64,000 nt of DNA from Euclidia mi (Eukaryota; Arthropoda; Insecta; Lepidoptera; Erebidae): the NCBI GenBank assembly GCA_944739405.2, contig OX123192.2:52752486-52816485 (forward strand). The letters run 5' to 3'. Positions 1-10,928 of this stretch are shown here, in pieces. How positions within the stretch are numbered: position 1 is the first letter of the stretch; every line of letters starts with the position of its first letter. The notes beneath the pieces were generated by a model. That model was not told the DNA's origin. It was given only the letters and a program-made list of their open reading frames with translations, and searched no databases. A program made the position numbers and the translations under genes.

Positions 1-15
1 GTCCACTGTGAGCAT

Positions 16-915
16 TTGAGGGTTGCCGAACTATCGAAACTCAAAATCGACGGAACAGGCTGCGTTCGCGAATTTCTACAACGCGTGACGGAATTTAGGA
101 CGGTTAGAAATCTACCTGCCAATAGATTATTCGATTACGCGTCCGAAATTTTTACGGGTAATGCGTTACACTGGTTTCGCGGTGTTAAATATTCCATTTC
201 TACATGGGACGAACTAGCTAGTAAACTCACAGCTGATTTTACACCGTACGACTATGATTATAAACTTTTAGCCGAGATTCGTAATCGTACTCAAGGGCAA
301 ACTGAGGGTATAATCATCTATTTATCAATTATGTTCCAACTTTTTGCGCGATTGTCACCGAACACGGTACTAACCGAACATGAAAAATTAAATATATTGC
401 TTCACAATATTAGACCGTGCTATTCTACAGTACTAGCTTCATGTACTATGGCTATAGGCACTATAGACACTCTAAAAACACTATGTCTAAACTATGAGAG
501 GTTCCAGTGTTTAAGTGCACAATTCCACGAACCTAGTTACCCTACGTCTAACACAGTAGCACCTGATTTAGCTTACATAAATAAAAAGGACACGCACGGT
601 TACTATAATAATTCACAGTACTATAAACCGTCTAAACTAAACAACTACGCTTCTGTCGCATCTATAAATGTCGAACCGAACGATACACCTGTGCCTAACC
701 TACAACACTATAATGTCAACATGATATCTAAATCAGCTGTTCCTACAAAAATAACTAATAAGAGGTGTGTGTTTTGCCCGCGATGCCGTTCAACTGATCA
801 CTCACTAGGGACGTGCAAGCGAGAACGTTATCCGATATGTTTTAAGTGTGGCCTTAGGGATGTCACGTTCGTAAATTGTCCTAACTGTAAAAATAAATCT
901 TTTTCAAAAAACTAA
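16..915 (+). pseudogene. gag: Gag of Ty3/Gypsy element (5'-partial)
   Basis: This 299-residue open stretch shows a retrotransposon capsid-like region at about residues 15-150, including an FTGNALHWF-type segment, followed by a low-complexity Asn/Tyr-rich linker. A zinc knuckle of the form CX2CX4HX4C (CPRCRSTDHSLGTC) lies near the C-terminus, with a further CX2C pair after it. Gag would form the particle and bind element RNA. The first codon is TTG and the window cuts the gene, so the true start lies upstream. It ends with a stop before the protease region and is out of continuity with pol, so expression of pol would need a shift, or the reading frame is damaged. Confidence 0.85.
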
Positions 916-1028
916 TTTACTCGGATCGTAGTTCGTCAAATAAGATGACAAACCCTACCGTTTGTACATCTTCTAAACCTAAATATTTTGACAAAGAAGA
1001 CTGAAAAAATTGGCTGAACACTCTAAAA

Positions 1029-4000
1029 GTGTATTTTTCCAGTTATTCTGTGGCTGCGATCCGTGATCAAAAACCTAATACTGATTTTCGACCCCATGTT
1101 AATGTAACCATTAAGAATTTACCCCTTACTGAGTTACTTGACTCAGGATCTGCCGTGACTATATTGGGCAATAATTCTCATATAAAAATTATTTCTCAAA
1201 CTAATCTGCCTTTAAATAGGTGTGACAACCCTACTATATTTTTTCGTTTGGCGGGTGGTCATCGTTTGACACCGATTGGCTATATCAACCTACCCACCAC
1301 TTTTGAAAATAAAACTTATAACTTAAAAGCGTACGTAATTCCAGAAGTCACTAGTTCATTAATTTTAGGTATTGCCTTCTGGAAAAGATTTAAATTGTTA
1401 CCAAATTATATTTACTCTGTCTCTTTAGCTAATAATGACCCTTGTAGTAATTCCTTACCTAATAAACCTAATGCTGCCTTACAATCCTACAATGAGCTTA
1501 ATGACTACCAAAAAACGTTTAGCGGATAAGATGATTAAGCAATTCGAATGTATATCTTCCGAGAAGAAAGGCCTTGGACGTACCCATTTAGTCGAGCATC
1601 GTATTGATACAGGTGACTCACCGCCAATACGTCAGCGATACTATCGTCTGCCGCCAGAAAAATTGCGTGTTATTATTGAGGAACTAAACGAGATGCTTAA
1701 ACTCGGAGTCGTAGAACCGTGTGAAAGCCCATGATCTTCGCCTATCCTATTAACGCCTAAGAAAGATGGTAAATTAAGGTTTTGTTTAGACAGCCGAAAA
1801 CTAAACTCGGTTACACGTAAGGATGCGTACAAACTACCGTATGTTTCCGAAATCCTAGATAACCTAAAAAATGCTAGATTCCTAAGTAGTATTGACCTAT
1901 CTAAATCTTTTTGGCAGATGCCTATTCGGTGTAGCGATCGGGACAAGAACGCGTTCTACGTACCTACCCGCGGAACATTCCGATTTGATACTATGCCGTT
2001 CAGCTTAACTAATGCGCCGGCTACGCAACAAAGATTGGTCTATCAATTATTTACAAATAGTCCAGAGTTCGAAAACGCGGTGTTCGTATTCTTAGACGAT
2101 ATTTGTATTATAGGAAAAGATTTTGATCATCACATTCAGCTGTTATCTAAAGTATACGCGAAACTAAAATCAGCTAACTTAACTATTAATTTAGAAAAGT
2201 AACATTTCTTTAGAAACGAATTAAAATACTTGGGTTACGTAGTCAATTCTAAAGGACTTTACGTAGATCCTAGTAAGGTGGAGGCAATAATGAACTATCC
2301 TGTACCTACAAATAAAAAGGAGGTAAAACGGTTTTTGGGTACCACGTCTTGGTACCGTAGATTTATACCTAATTTTAGTTCAATTGCAGGGCCTCTAAAT
2401 AAACTTACTTCTACCAGTAAAAAGGCTGCTCCTTTTGTGTGGTCGGAGGAAGCTAACAACTCATTTATTAAACTCAAACACCTGTTATCTACCGCGCCTA
2501 TTCTATCTTGTCCGGACTATAAAAAACCGTTCGAAGTGCACACGGATGCTAGCGACTATGGCGTAGGGGCTTTACTCACACAAACTACTGACGGTGTGGA
2601 GTATCGTATAGCTTAAATGAGCTAATCCTTGTCTACACAGGAACGTAATTATAGTATTACGGAACGGGAGGCGCTAGCTGTTTTAGTCGCGGTAGAACAT
2701 TGGCGATGTTACTTAGATAACGGTTTGAAATTCACTGTATACACAGATCACTCAGCCTTAAAATGGTTTTTAAATTTAAGTAACCCTACGGGTCGCTTAG
2801 CGAGATGGGGGGTGCGCCTGTCTTCTTTTAATTTTGATGTGAAACATCGCCGCGGCGCGGATAACGTCATACCCGACGCACTATCGCGGGCAAGTGCCGT
2901 GTCGGCTATTGATACTAACACTGATAATGATACTACCGTAACCTCGGATCAGTGGTATACTACTATCTACGATGGCTGTAAAAACTCACCTACATTTTTT
3001 CCTAACTATTCCATCAAAAATGATAAGTTATATCGATATATGGTATCGAAATGTGCACTGCGGAAAGAATTCGAATGGAAAGAGGTTCTACCTACCTCGG
3101 ATAGATCTACAGCTATTAAAGAAAACCATTCGGAACTCGCTGCGGGTCATTAAGGTATTTTTCAAACGTATAAACGTTTAGCACAGCATTATTATTGGCC
3201 CGGTATGCACGCCGACGTTGTTAAATTTATATCTTCGTGTGATACTTGTGTCGCACATAAACACCAAAACCATGCTACTTAAGGTGTTATGGGACTACCA
3301 AAGGTGTGCTCTCGTCCCTTCCAAACAATTAGTATCGACCTTGTTGGACCCCTTCTCTCAACTAGAAAACAAAATAGCTATATTTTTGTTGTTACTTGTT
3401 GCTTCAGTAAATATTGTCTTCTCCTTCCCATCAAGCGGGCTACCGCCGAGATTATAACTAACATTCTCGAGGAAAAGTTTTCTTAATACATGGCATACCT
3501 TCAACCGTTATTCTAGACAATGGTAAACAATTTGTAAGTGCAACTCTAAAGTCTATGATTAGAAAATATAAAATACCTAACTTGCACTTTACACCGAAAT
3601 ACACTCCGCACGTAAATTCTGTTGAGAGATACAACAAAACCATCGTGACTACTATATCTTCGTTTATCGAAAACGACCATAGAATATGGGATACTTTAAT
3701 TCCCAAAATTCAATTCGCGCTAAATACTGCGGTTAATGAGGTAACTGGTTATACTCCGAGTTTTTTAGTGTACGGCAGAGAACTAGTAACTTGCGGTTCA
3801 CACTATATTGATGCCGAGTCAGATGATGTTATATACCTAGGGATTCTTATGCTGAAAATATAGGCTGTCTATCAAGTATTTTCGATAAGGTCCAGTCTCT
3901 TTTAATCCAAGCTCACGCTAGAAACTCACACACATACAACTTACGTCGCTAACCGGCTGAGTTTAACATAGGTGATACCGTATGGAAAAGAACCTTCTAT

Positions 4001-4170
4001 TTCAGTGATAAGGACAAATCATTTAGCAAAAAACTGGCTCCTAAGTTTACCAAGTGTACTATTATTGCTTAAAAGTCACCACTAGTATACGAATTAGCGG
4101 ATTCGTCGGGTAAATCTATTGGCAGTTGGCACATTAAAGATTTAAAACTAATTAACTACACTGATTCGTA
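1029..4170 (+). pseudogene. pol: Pol of Ty3/Gypsy element: protease, RT, RNase H, integrase (broken)
   Basis: The domains in order are as follows. An aspartic protease with LLDSGSAVTIL, the active-site DSG, lies near 1130-1165. Reverse transcriptase spans about 1530-2600, with the catalytic motif as FLDD near 2090-2100. RNase H spans about 2520-2900, with TDASD and TDHSALKW. Integrase has a CX2C after a YYWPGM segment near 3190-3250, then the catalytic Asp in SIDLVGP near 3330, Asp in LDNGKQF near 3515, and Glu in SVERYNK near 3620. A chromodomain-less C-terminal domain resembling the GPY/F region spans about 3960-4160. Stops interrupt it near 1732, 2200, 2614, 3151, 3280 and 3484, and later. 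It is an old inactive copy; no corrected version is given. Confidence 0.88.
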
Positions 4171-4319
4171 ACCTAACTAGATTCTTTCATTGTACCTACC
4201 TGCAGTTTGAGTTTCATAGTCACTATCTACTTAGTACTGTCTACAGAAGGTCGGAGGACTTAGTTAGACGGATTTTTCTTGTCTAGACACGAAAAATCCT
4301 GCTGTACAGAGCGGGGTAT

Positions 4320-4997
4320 TGTAACGTAATACTACACGTATTGCGTTATAATATCTCGCAGGCGCTTAGCGCCAGCTTAGCCGTTCGCAATATTACCAAA
4401 TATGGTCATGTTCACTAGCCAAAGGCAGTTGTGAGTCATAGGCCTATATCTATATAAGATGGGTGCGCGATCTAAGTCGATCACTTGCCCTACACACCGT
4501 CTCGCTGATGGTTGTAGTAACTACCACTACAATCCTACTTCTCTTTCTACTGTCCCGCTGGGGTTCTTCCTACGGGCTCACTGCACCTGTCTTCTCTCTA
4601 CGGGCTACAAGCCACGAGCTGCTGGCGCCGTGCCGCTACTAGCCAGCTGCCACCCAAGCCTCCGTTCCTGCCTACGAGCTCCTACAGCCAGGCCACGGAC
4701 GCCTGAGCCTGACCGCTCGGCCCACATCGGCTGCACCGCCTGAGACCCCGCTCAGCCTGAACCTCGACTACAGAGCTGCCTGCGCAGCGCACCTTGGCCA
4801 GCTCATCGGCGACCCTACGAGCAGCTACCCTGCGAGCGTCGGAGAGCAGCAGGAGTCTACGCTCCAGCCTCAGGCCAGTGCTTACCTAGTTCGGTCATAC
4901 TGTATGTAAGCGGTAGTGAGACATAATAAAGAACCTGTTCAGCCTAGCAGTGTTTCTCTCGAACCCCGACATCCTACCTGAGATCCTCCGTGTCACA
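4320..4997 (+). repeat. Probable 3' LTR of the Gypsy element
   Basis: A purine-rich stretch (ACAGAGCGGGGTA) directly precedes TGTAACGTAAT, as a polypurine tract precedes a 3' LTR. Inside are a TATA-like TATATAAGATGG near 4450 and an AATAAA-type signal near 4925, and the segment closes at GTGTCACA. The middle (about 4500-4880) is markedly GC- and CT-rich compared with the surroundings. Boundaries are inferred because the partner 5' LTR is outside the window. The 94-residue open frame at 4459-4743 lies inside this LTR and is not called as a gene. Confidence 0.6.
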
Positions 4998-5305
4998 TGT
5001 CTATCAAATACATAGCCAAAAATATTTTGAATGGGAAAGTTTTTTATTCGGAAAACAGCCATAACATGTACACAGACAACTCACTCAGCAATATATAATA
5101 TGTATGTGGAGATTGGTACAGTTCTGTATACTGTGAATTCCTGAGGACGATTCAGCAGAATGTTAAGCATTAGATTGACTTTAGAAGTTATATGTTTATC
5201 TACAAAGTAAGATTAGTATGGCAATAATAAAATTTAAGTTCTTCTAGAAAATTCATTATGCAAAGTAAATCAAAAGACAATGAAAAATATTTAAATGTAC
5301 TTGAG

Positions 5306-5438
5306 TTTTTTTTATTAGACTCACGCCTGTATCCCCGAAGGCGTAGGCAGAGGTGTACTTTTGCCCGACCCGGGAATCGAACCCGGGACCCCCGATCAGC
5401 AGTCACCTACGCTATTCACTGGACCACGGAGGCAGTCA
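5306..5438 (-). mobile_element. Short tRNA-derived SINE
   Basis: Read on the minus strand it starts with a tRNA-like head. An A-box-like segment includes TGGTCCAGTGAA and a B box GGTTCGATTCCCG lies in a strong GGGTCCCGGG context. It is followed by CACCTCTGCCTACGCCTTCGGGG and an A/T tail. The same body (CACCTCTGCCTAC, TTCGGGG) recurs at 28120-28160 and 48800-48830, showing a dispersed family. The head does not fold as a working tRNA gene by eye because the acceptor stem is not paired. Confidence 0.75.
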
Positions 5439-5890
5439 GGTTTGTGTTAAATAATACTGATATATGATAATCGGTTTATGTGTGTCATCTTATTCCCTCA
5501 TATTTATATACCTTGACACCCTGAGAGACTAGATATTTCGGGCTTAGCGCAAATTAACATTAAAATTACATATTATGTGTTACCTGGAGCGTTATGCTAG
5601 AAATTCGCTACGGTAGCGAATGCTTTCTAGAATTTGAATAGAAAAGAAAAATAAAATACAATGTGTGCATTGGAATACATAAATGTTTAAAAAAAGAATC
5701 ACAATGTAGCTTGCAGAAAAATGTTTCTACAACTTAAAAGAATTTATGACATATAGAGAAAATTATGTAATTACAATATATTATTATTCAAATTACAATG
5801 TATATTAATCTAATTCAAACTACATTTTATTAAAATTTTTTGACATTCATATATGACTTATAATTACTTGCTATCAATTATTACCATTCA
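5439..5890. other. AT-rich spacer without a gene
   Basis: No coding region is supported. A short hairpin-forming palindrome (ATTCGCTACGGTAGCGAAT, inside CTAGAAA/TTTCTAG flanks) lies at about 5595-5635. Its role is unknown; it may be a transposon end remnant. Confidence 0.5.
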
Positions 5891-5894
5891 TTAA

Positions 5895-7315
5895 TTATAG
5901 ACTACCTCTTGGTCTCGCGGCGTACAGCTACCTTAGAGATAGAATTCAGTATGTAGATGTTAATGGGAGTAGGTCTCTAGGTTTGCCAGTAGGAATGGAC
6001 ATTCCACAGGGCTCTAATCTCGGTCCATTTCTTTTTTTAATATATAGGAATGATTTGCAGTTCTTTGTTCAAAATTTATGTGATATTGTTTTGTTTGCCA
6101 ATGATACGTCACTAATTTTTAAAGTTTATCGCAATTCAAGTTACTTTAAAACTGTCAATAACACTCTTGCGCAAGTATTGGATTGGTTTTCTACAATTTA
6201 ACTGGTACTCAACCCTAGCAAAACCAAATGTGTTAAATTCTCTTTGCCTAGTGTCAAAAGTGTTCCTACTAATATAATTTAAATAAAGAAACAATTCAAC
6301 TAGTCGAATCAACCGTATTCTTAGGTCTAACTTTAGATAGTAAGCTTCAGTGGGGCGCCCAAATATCCTGTCTCGCAGTCAAACTTAGTTCTGCAGCATT
6401 TGCAGTAAGAAAAGTTAGGGAATTCACAGATGTAGATACTACTAGACTAGTTTACTTTAGTTATTTTCACAGCGTAATGTCTTACGGTATAATGTTATGG
6501 GGTACAGCTGCTGATATACAGACTATTTTTCAAAACAGGGCCATACGTGCAATTTATAAGTTAGGTGCTAGAGTTTCTTTATGTGATAAATTTAAAGAAG
6601 TAGATATATTGACAGTTGCATCGCAATATATATATATATGCTAACTTAATGTACATTAAGGAAAACTTAATTCTATACCGCAAAAATAGTGACTTGCACA
6701 AAGTGAACACAAGGAATAAGCATAAACTAGTGGAAACTAACTACCGTTTACATATCGATGGCTTATAGTGAATACCTCGTAACTGCGAAATACGCAACTT
6801 TTCAGGGGACACAAAAATCTCGCTCCAGTAAAATTTTGTGGTTACAGAAAATCAAATTAAACCTTTATTATCATGTAAAATCTATGATTCTAAGCATAAT
6901 AAGAGATAATTTCTTTAAAAAAAAAGTAACAGGAACACTTATTTCACTTGTTTAAATTACTTTTTACAAGTTTTCACACGCCTTTACGAGGTTATCACAC
7001 GAAACTTACTCGAGCGCGTAGTTGCGAGGTATGCATTCAGGATCATAGATGGCTCTACAAGTACCGAATAAAATTTTGTGTGAAACAGGATTGTGCGTTA
7101 CGAGCTATTCTTTCTAGAAACATAATAAAATAAAATAACCTAAAATTGCATTCCCGAGGTTTTCATTCTAAGCCATCGATATGTAAAGTTCAGAACTCAT
7201 TTACGGGGATTGGTATACGATTTTTCAACAAATTGCTTCTTGAAATAATGAATTTACCCATGCACAAATACAAACGGACAATTAGGAACTTTCTTTTACA
7301 AAGGGGTTAGATAGA
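5895..7315 (+). pseudogene. CR1/Jockey-like LINE reverse transcriptase fragment, split by a MITE
   Basis: The frame at 5895-6200 encodes the central RT palm (IPQGSNLGPFLFLIYRNDL). The metal-binding motif reads FANDTS where FADDTS is usual, so one catalytic Asp is lost. Shifted frames up to about 6753 carry the familiar LINE C-terminal region (YFHSVMSYGIMLWG-like and AIRAIYKLGARVSL). The coding match resumes after the inserted MITE at about 7185 (FNKLLLEIMNLPMHKYKR) and ends near 7310. It is 5'-truncated and inactive. CR1 or Jockey clade cannot be separated by eye. Confidence 0.8.
6747..7187. mobile_element. MITE-like element with inverted terminal repeats, inserted in the LINE fragment
   Basis: The ends are inverted copies: TTTACATATCGATGGCTTA on the left and its reverse complement at about 7169-7187. 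Similarity continues inward for about 40 bp with mismatches (GTGAATACCTCG against GAATGAAAACCTCG). The LINE coding sequence before and after is contiguous in the protein sense, so these roughly 430 bp are an insertion. No transposase is encoded. The small open frames inside are not supported as genes. The exact target duplication is obscured by the palindromic ends. Confidence 0.7.
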
Positions 7316-7505
7316 TAGTAAATTTTTATTGTACACCAGAAAAAACAAGAATACATGGATCAAAAGAAGAACTTAAGTCTAGTGGTACAAGGGCGGTCTT
7401 ACCGCAAAATGCGATTTCTTCCAGACAACCAAGAATGGCATACAATGATTTAGTGACTGAGAGAGTGGGTAAATTATGCTGTACTTTATGGAATAGTGTA
7501 TTCAT
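7312..7505 (-). repeat. LINE 3'-tail fragment, opposite orientation
   Basis: On the minus strand this reads as a LINE 3' untranslated tail: TTGGTTGTCTGGAAGAAATCGC, then a short GCGGTAAGACCGCC region, and near its end GTGTACAATAAAAA, an AATAAA-type end. From memory this tail type follows CR1-like LINEs in Lepidoptera; no alignment was possible. No ORF is present. Confidence 0.55.
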
Positions 7506-7639
7506 AGGAGCTCAGCAAAACTAATAACAATACTATTTACTTACATACTAAAATTACTAAATACATAAATACATTATAAAATATATAAATAGATACCATA
7601 AATATATAGAATATTAGTGCAAGTTTAAAAGAGCAGTCA

Positions 7640-8724
7640 AGGAATATCTGCCAAGTAGTGATTGGTGACGAGTTTCTTAAATACTGTTAAGGACTTAGCC
7701 TGTCGGATTGTCTCAGGCAACGAATTCCACAATCGTACAGCCTGTACAGTAAAAGATTTGTCGTAGAAAACCGTAGTGTGCGAAGGAACTTTCAATCTAA
7801 GATTCTCCGATGATCTTAAACACTTCGTATGTGTGTCGTGAAGGTATTCAAAGCGTGTTTTGAGATATGACTGAAATGAAGGATTGTATAGAATATTATA
7901 GAGAAGACAGAGAATGTGAGTATTCCGTCAAAAGCGGATAGGCAGCCACTTGTGCTTCTTCCAAGCTGTAGGAAATACGCCACTAGTAATTGAGAAGTTG
8001 AACATGTGCGTGATAATAGGCTCCTGCCTATTATCACGCACATTCAACAATTAACATCAAGGATGGGGAGGATCATAATTACGGGTGATATCATCAGAAG
8101 CAACAGCGTTAGAGCTAATGTATAAAACGCTCTTCTTAACATCACATGCAGTAAACTGACTAAAGACAAAAGGGGTATAATCAGGAGTTGAAAGCAATGA
8201 GAGATAATTAATTGTACTCAATTTGATTGTCCTTTCAAAATTGGACGAAGCAGAGAAGTGCTGGTTAAACAAATTAATATCAAAGTTGTAAGGATTAATA
8301 ATTTGACTTTGCTTTCCAACCCCTAAAGATTTGAGAAATTTCCATACTTTCGCTGGATCTCCGTTTTCTACAGAGCTATGGATATGCTGGCGTTGTGTAT
8401 CCCTACACACCCTGTTGCAGTGATTTCTGAGTGTATTGTATTTTAATTTATTTACCTCAGTAGGTTTTGATTTTAACTTAAACTTAGCCGCTGTTTTTTT
8501 TTCTGAATAAGCACTCTTATTTCCGCAGTAAGCTAGGGTAAAGGCGCATGTTTTAATTGAATAGCACGAACAGCTGCATGAGCATCGTAGAGGTCGATAA
8601 TATTTTTCTCAAATAACTCGATTTTGCTGTCTACAGTTTCAGCATCCAGTAGTGGTTTCCAGTCAATTGCCTTAGCATTATCAATAAGACTATCAATATC
8701 CATACCACTAAAATTGCGAAGCAA
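7640..8724 (-). pseudogene. Remnant of K-family ORF2 linker and C-terminal domain
   Basis: The frame at 8533-8724 continues the post-endonuclease region (DSLIDNAKAIDWKPLLDAETVD). The frame at 8057-8410 carries the pre-RT linker (VWKFLKSLGVGKQSQ and DVKKSVLYISSNAVASDDI). After a short inverted duplication the frame gives the start of RT (MFNFSITSGVFPTAWKK) and then jumps directly to the C-terminal KWLPIR and RLWNSLPETIRQAKSLTVFKK segments, ending near 7640. The catalytic palm is absent. Confidence 0.78.
8005..8042. repeat. Perfect 17-bp fold-back hairpin
   Basis: TGTGCGTGATAATAGGC, a 4-base loop TCCT, then its exact reverse complement. The pairing extends further outward with a two-base bulge (GTTGAACA against GTTGAA). 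One arm is normal LINE coding sequence; the other is an inverted copy inserted next to it. Confidence 0.85.
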
Positions 8725-9524
8725 GAGAGTTCTAGACTTTGCCTTGGGTGGACGAATTTATAGGACAGATAAATGAGATCGTGATAGGAAAATGCATCTG
8801 CACTACATTGGCCATGTTTAGCAACATGGCCAAGTGATGAGACAAATATGAGGTCTAAAAGTGAAGGTGTAGAATTTGGAAAGTGATGAGTGGCATTCAG
8901 AGGAAGTATATGCAGATTAGTGGTGACAGCTATAGAAGAGAGAGAAGAGGAACGTGAGTCGTTTTTAAGAAGACAGGTGTTAAAGTCACCCATGATTATG
9001 GTTTGACTGTAAGAGGGTGATAGATTAAGTAAAAGATTCTCGAAGGATGAAAAGAAATCAACACGCAAAGATGGACAATAGTAAACACCAAGGAGAATTT
9101 TTGTATAGTGCAGCTCAACTTCCAGGAAGAGATGCTCACCGGCATTGGGTGGGGGTGGTTGTGGGGACATGTTTAATACTGAATAAGCAATATGTGAATG
9201 GAGATAAATGGCAACACCACCGCCGCCATTCCAAGTCCGGTCATTCCTAATGAGCTGGAAGTAAGGCAGAGTATACGAAGCCGAGGGAATGTATGGCTTA
9301 AGCCATGATTCAGAGACTAGAATAGCATGGATATTCTTACAGTCAAAACTAGCCAGCATATCAGGGAAATGGGCGGGAATACTCTGTGCATTAATATGGA
9401 CAACATTAAAGTCTCTCGAAACACCAGAGAACAAAGATTGCAAGTTTTCTACCAAAGAAGGAACACTTATGTAACTGTCACTGTCGCTACTCGCAGAATA
9501 AAAATCGTCACTGTCACTATCCAT
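8631..9524 (-). pseudogene. AP-endonuclease domain of K-family LINE ORF2
   Basis: The 297-residue frame opens with an acidic Ser/Asp-rich leader, as in the other K copies. It then has an apurinic/apyrimidinic-type endonuclease: NVVHINAQSI (metal-binding Asn), SESWLKP (catalytic Glu), a GGGVAIY segment, MGDFNT (Asp and Asn) and SYHDLIYLS (the SDH-equivalent end). In an active LINE this domain nicks target DNA to prime reverse transcription. The last about 35 residues are out of frame with the family; a shift near 8720-8745 moves the reading into the frame at 8533-8724. Confidence 0.85.
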
Positions 9525-9540
9525 GCACTAATTAATAAAT

Positions 9541-9881
9541 AATATATATAAAATAATATAATATAAATAAATATGGGTTATTACACTATTAAGAATTTTC
9601 TAATGATAAGATACCATGGGCATAGGCTTAGGCTATATTTTCTCTTCTGACCCTTTAATATAAGTGTTATATATATTTGTTAAATGTTTGTTTTGATAAG
9701 TGTCATTTTAAGTGGAGGTGCCTCGTGAACACATGATTTTACAGGATTTGGATATTTTTATGATTTGTTGAATGTAGTTTAACATCATTTTTCCCTGATT
9801 ATAGCATTGTTCACTTGTCACTTCACAAAATTTTTCTACATTTGCATTCCTTCACGCGTTCCACTAATTTATATTAATAAC
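9541..9881. other. AT-rich spacer
   Basis: A (TATAA)n-like simple stretch lies at about 9540-9575; otherwise nothing coding or repetitive is recognised. Confidence 0.4.
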
Positions 9882-10515
9882 TAGCTTTTGCCTGCGGCTT
9901 CGCGCGCGTTAAATTCGGGTAACACATATCTACTTTCAGTCTCAAGATGTGTGAAGACACTCCTGATTATTCTAAACAGTCAGAAGCTCTATAGGGTACA
10001 AAGTAACTCAGTCAGTATCCATGACAAATGTCAAAGCCATGTTTCAATATATTATGTTTAATATATATCTATAAACACTTTCGCATTTATTATTTTAGTC
10101 GGTAGCGAAAATCGTTTCAGCCGTTTGAGCGTAGTATATAATTATTAGTTTAGATATGCGAACCTTAAAGTAAGGAGATAATATATAGTCTAAGATGCGA
10201 ACAATGCTGTAATCACCGTGCACAATATGACAATATGTATGATGTGACAGTTCTGATAGATAGCACATGTGCAGCACTCAATTATTCGCGCACGCGTTCT
10301 TACTTCCAAGAGGAAAATTTCTGCCCTTCAAACTTCTATCCTCCCTATAATGCCTCCCAGTTTAATTTTTGCAACTTATGGTAGCCTATGTCCGTCTCCA
10401 TGGTCCAATATATCTCTATATTAAATTTCAACAAAATCGGTTCAGCCGTTTTCGCGTGAAAACGGAACATACATACATACACACTTTGGAAATTATAATA
10501 TTAGTAGGGATAACG
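9882..10515 (+). repeat. Degenerate dispersed insect repeat, apparently two nested pieces
   Basis: The start CTAGCTTTTGCCTGCGGCTT followed by a CG-rich run, and the end GGTTCAGCCGTTTTCGCG, then CATACATACATACAC and ATATTAGTAGGGAT, are the two ends of a repeat type very common in lepidopteran genomes. A second 3'-half-like segment (TTTCAGCCGTTTGAGCG) sits inside at about 10110-10130, suggesting nesting. No reading frame survives. Class (RTE-related or SINE) is not decided. Confidence 0.6.
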
Positions 10516-10758
10516 ATCTGGAAAGTGGAGGTAATTGGCGGTCATGGTCAGTATACCGATAGATTGTTTCTTACTGCCGGTTCGTATACCGTTGTCATCA
10601 TGCTCACTAAAATGTCATTTCCTGTGGTGGCGTCGCGTGTCGGGTCATCCCTGTCCCTCTAATATGGCGAGACAGATGATAGCTGGCCCATGCGTCATAC
10701 TCGTGAACGGGTGCTACTGGCGATTACTGGTCGATGACGGTCTTGCGGCTGGTAACCC
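10516..10758. other. Spacer upstream of the piggyBac element
   Basis: A mixed-composition stretch with several GGTATAC/CCGGT-like words. The small open frames (10369-10762) cross repeats and are not supported as genes. Confidence 0.35.
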
Positions 10759-10928
10759 TTAAACCGGTAACGGCAACCCCAGTGCACGTTGCAAACAAAA
10801 AAATATTATGCCCTTATTTTCAAAGAAAATATTTTTTTTCTGTTTCATAAATGTAGAATATCAGATTAAATTTAGTAGAAAAAAAAAAATTGAGCTGGCA
10901 GCACTGAAATTTATTTGTCAATGTCAAA

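Larger units (their letters stand above)
1..4997 (+). mobile_element. Ty3/Gypsy-type LTR retrotransposon, decayed, 5' end outside window
   Basis: The order gag, protease, reverse transcriptase, RNase H, integrase, 3' LTR is that of Ty3/Gypsy elements. No envelope-like ORF lies between integrase and the LTR. The window starts inside gag, so the 5' LTR and primer binding site are not visible. Many in-frame stops and shifts break pol, so this copy cannot make a full polyprotein. Order and motifs are read directly; the superfamily assignment rests on known domain order. Confidence 0.9.
7550..9540 (-). mobile_element. K-family LINE copy (minus), ORF1 absent and RT core deleted
   Basis: Endonuclease, linker and extreme C-terminal segments match in order the ORF2 of the copies at 20376-23333 and 41207-47422. 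The RT core between the region read as FPTAWKK and that read as KWLPIR is missing, with the junction near 7935-7960, a loss of roughly 1 kb relative to copy A. Frameshifts occur near 8720 and 8450. No ORF1 is seen upstream, so the copy may also be 5'-truncated. Confidence 0.82.

Noticed and set aside
3864..4319. Envelope gene in the Gypsy element
   Set aside because: The space after integrase is taken by its own C-terminal domain and a short non-coding stretch; no signal peptide or membrane-protein frame is present.
4459..4743. 94-codon ORF
   Set aside because: Lies within the GC-rich part of the Gypsy LTR and shows no domain.
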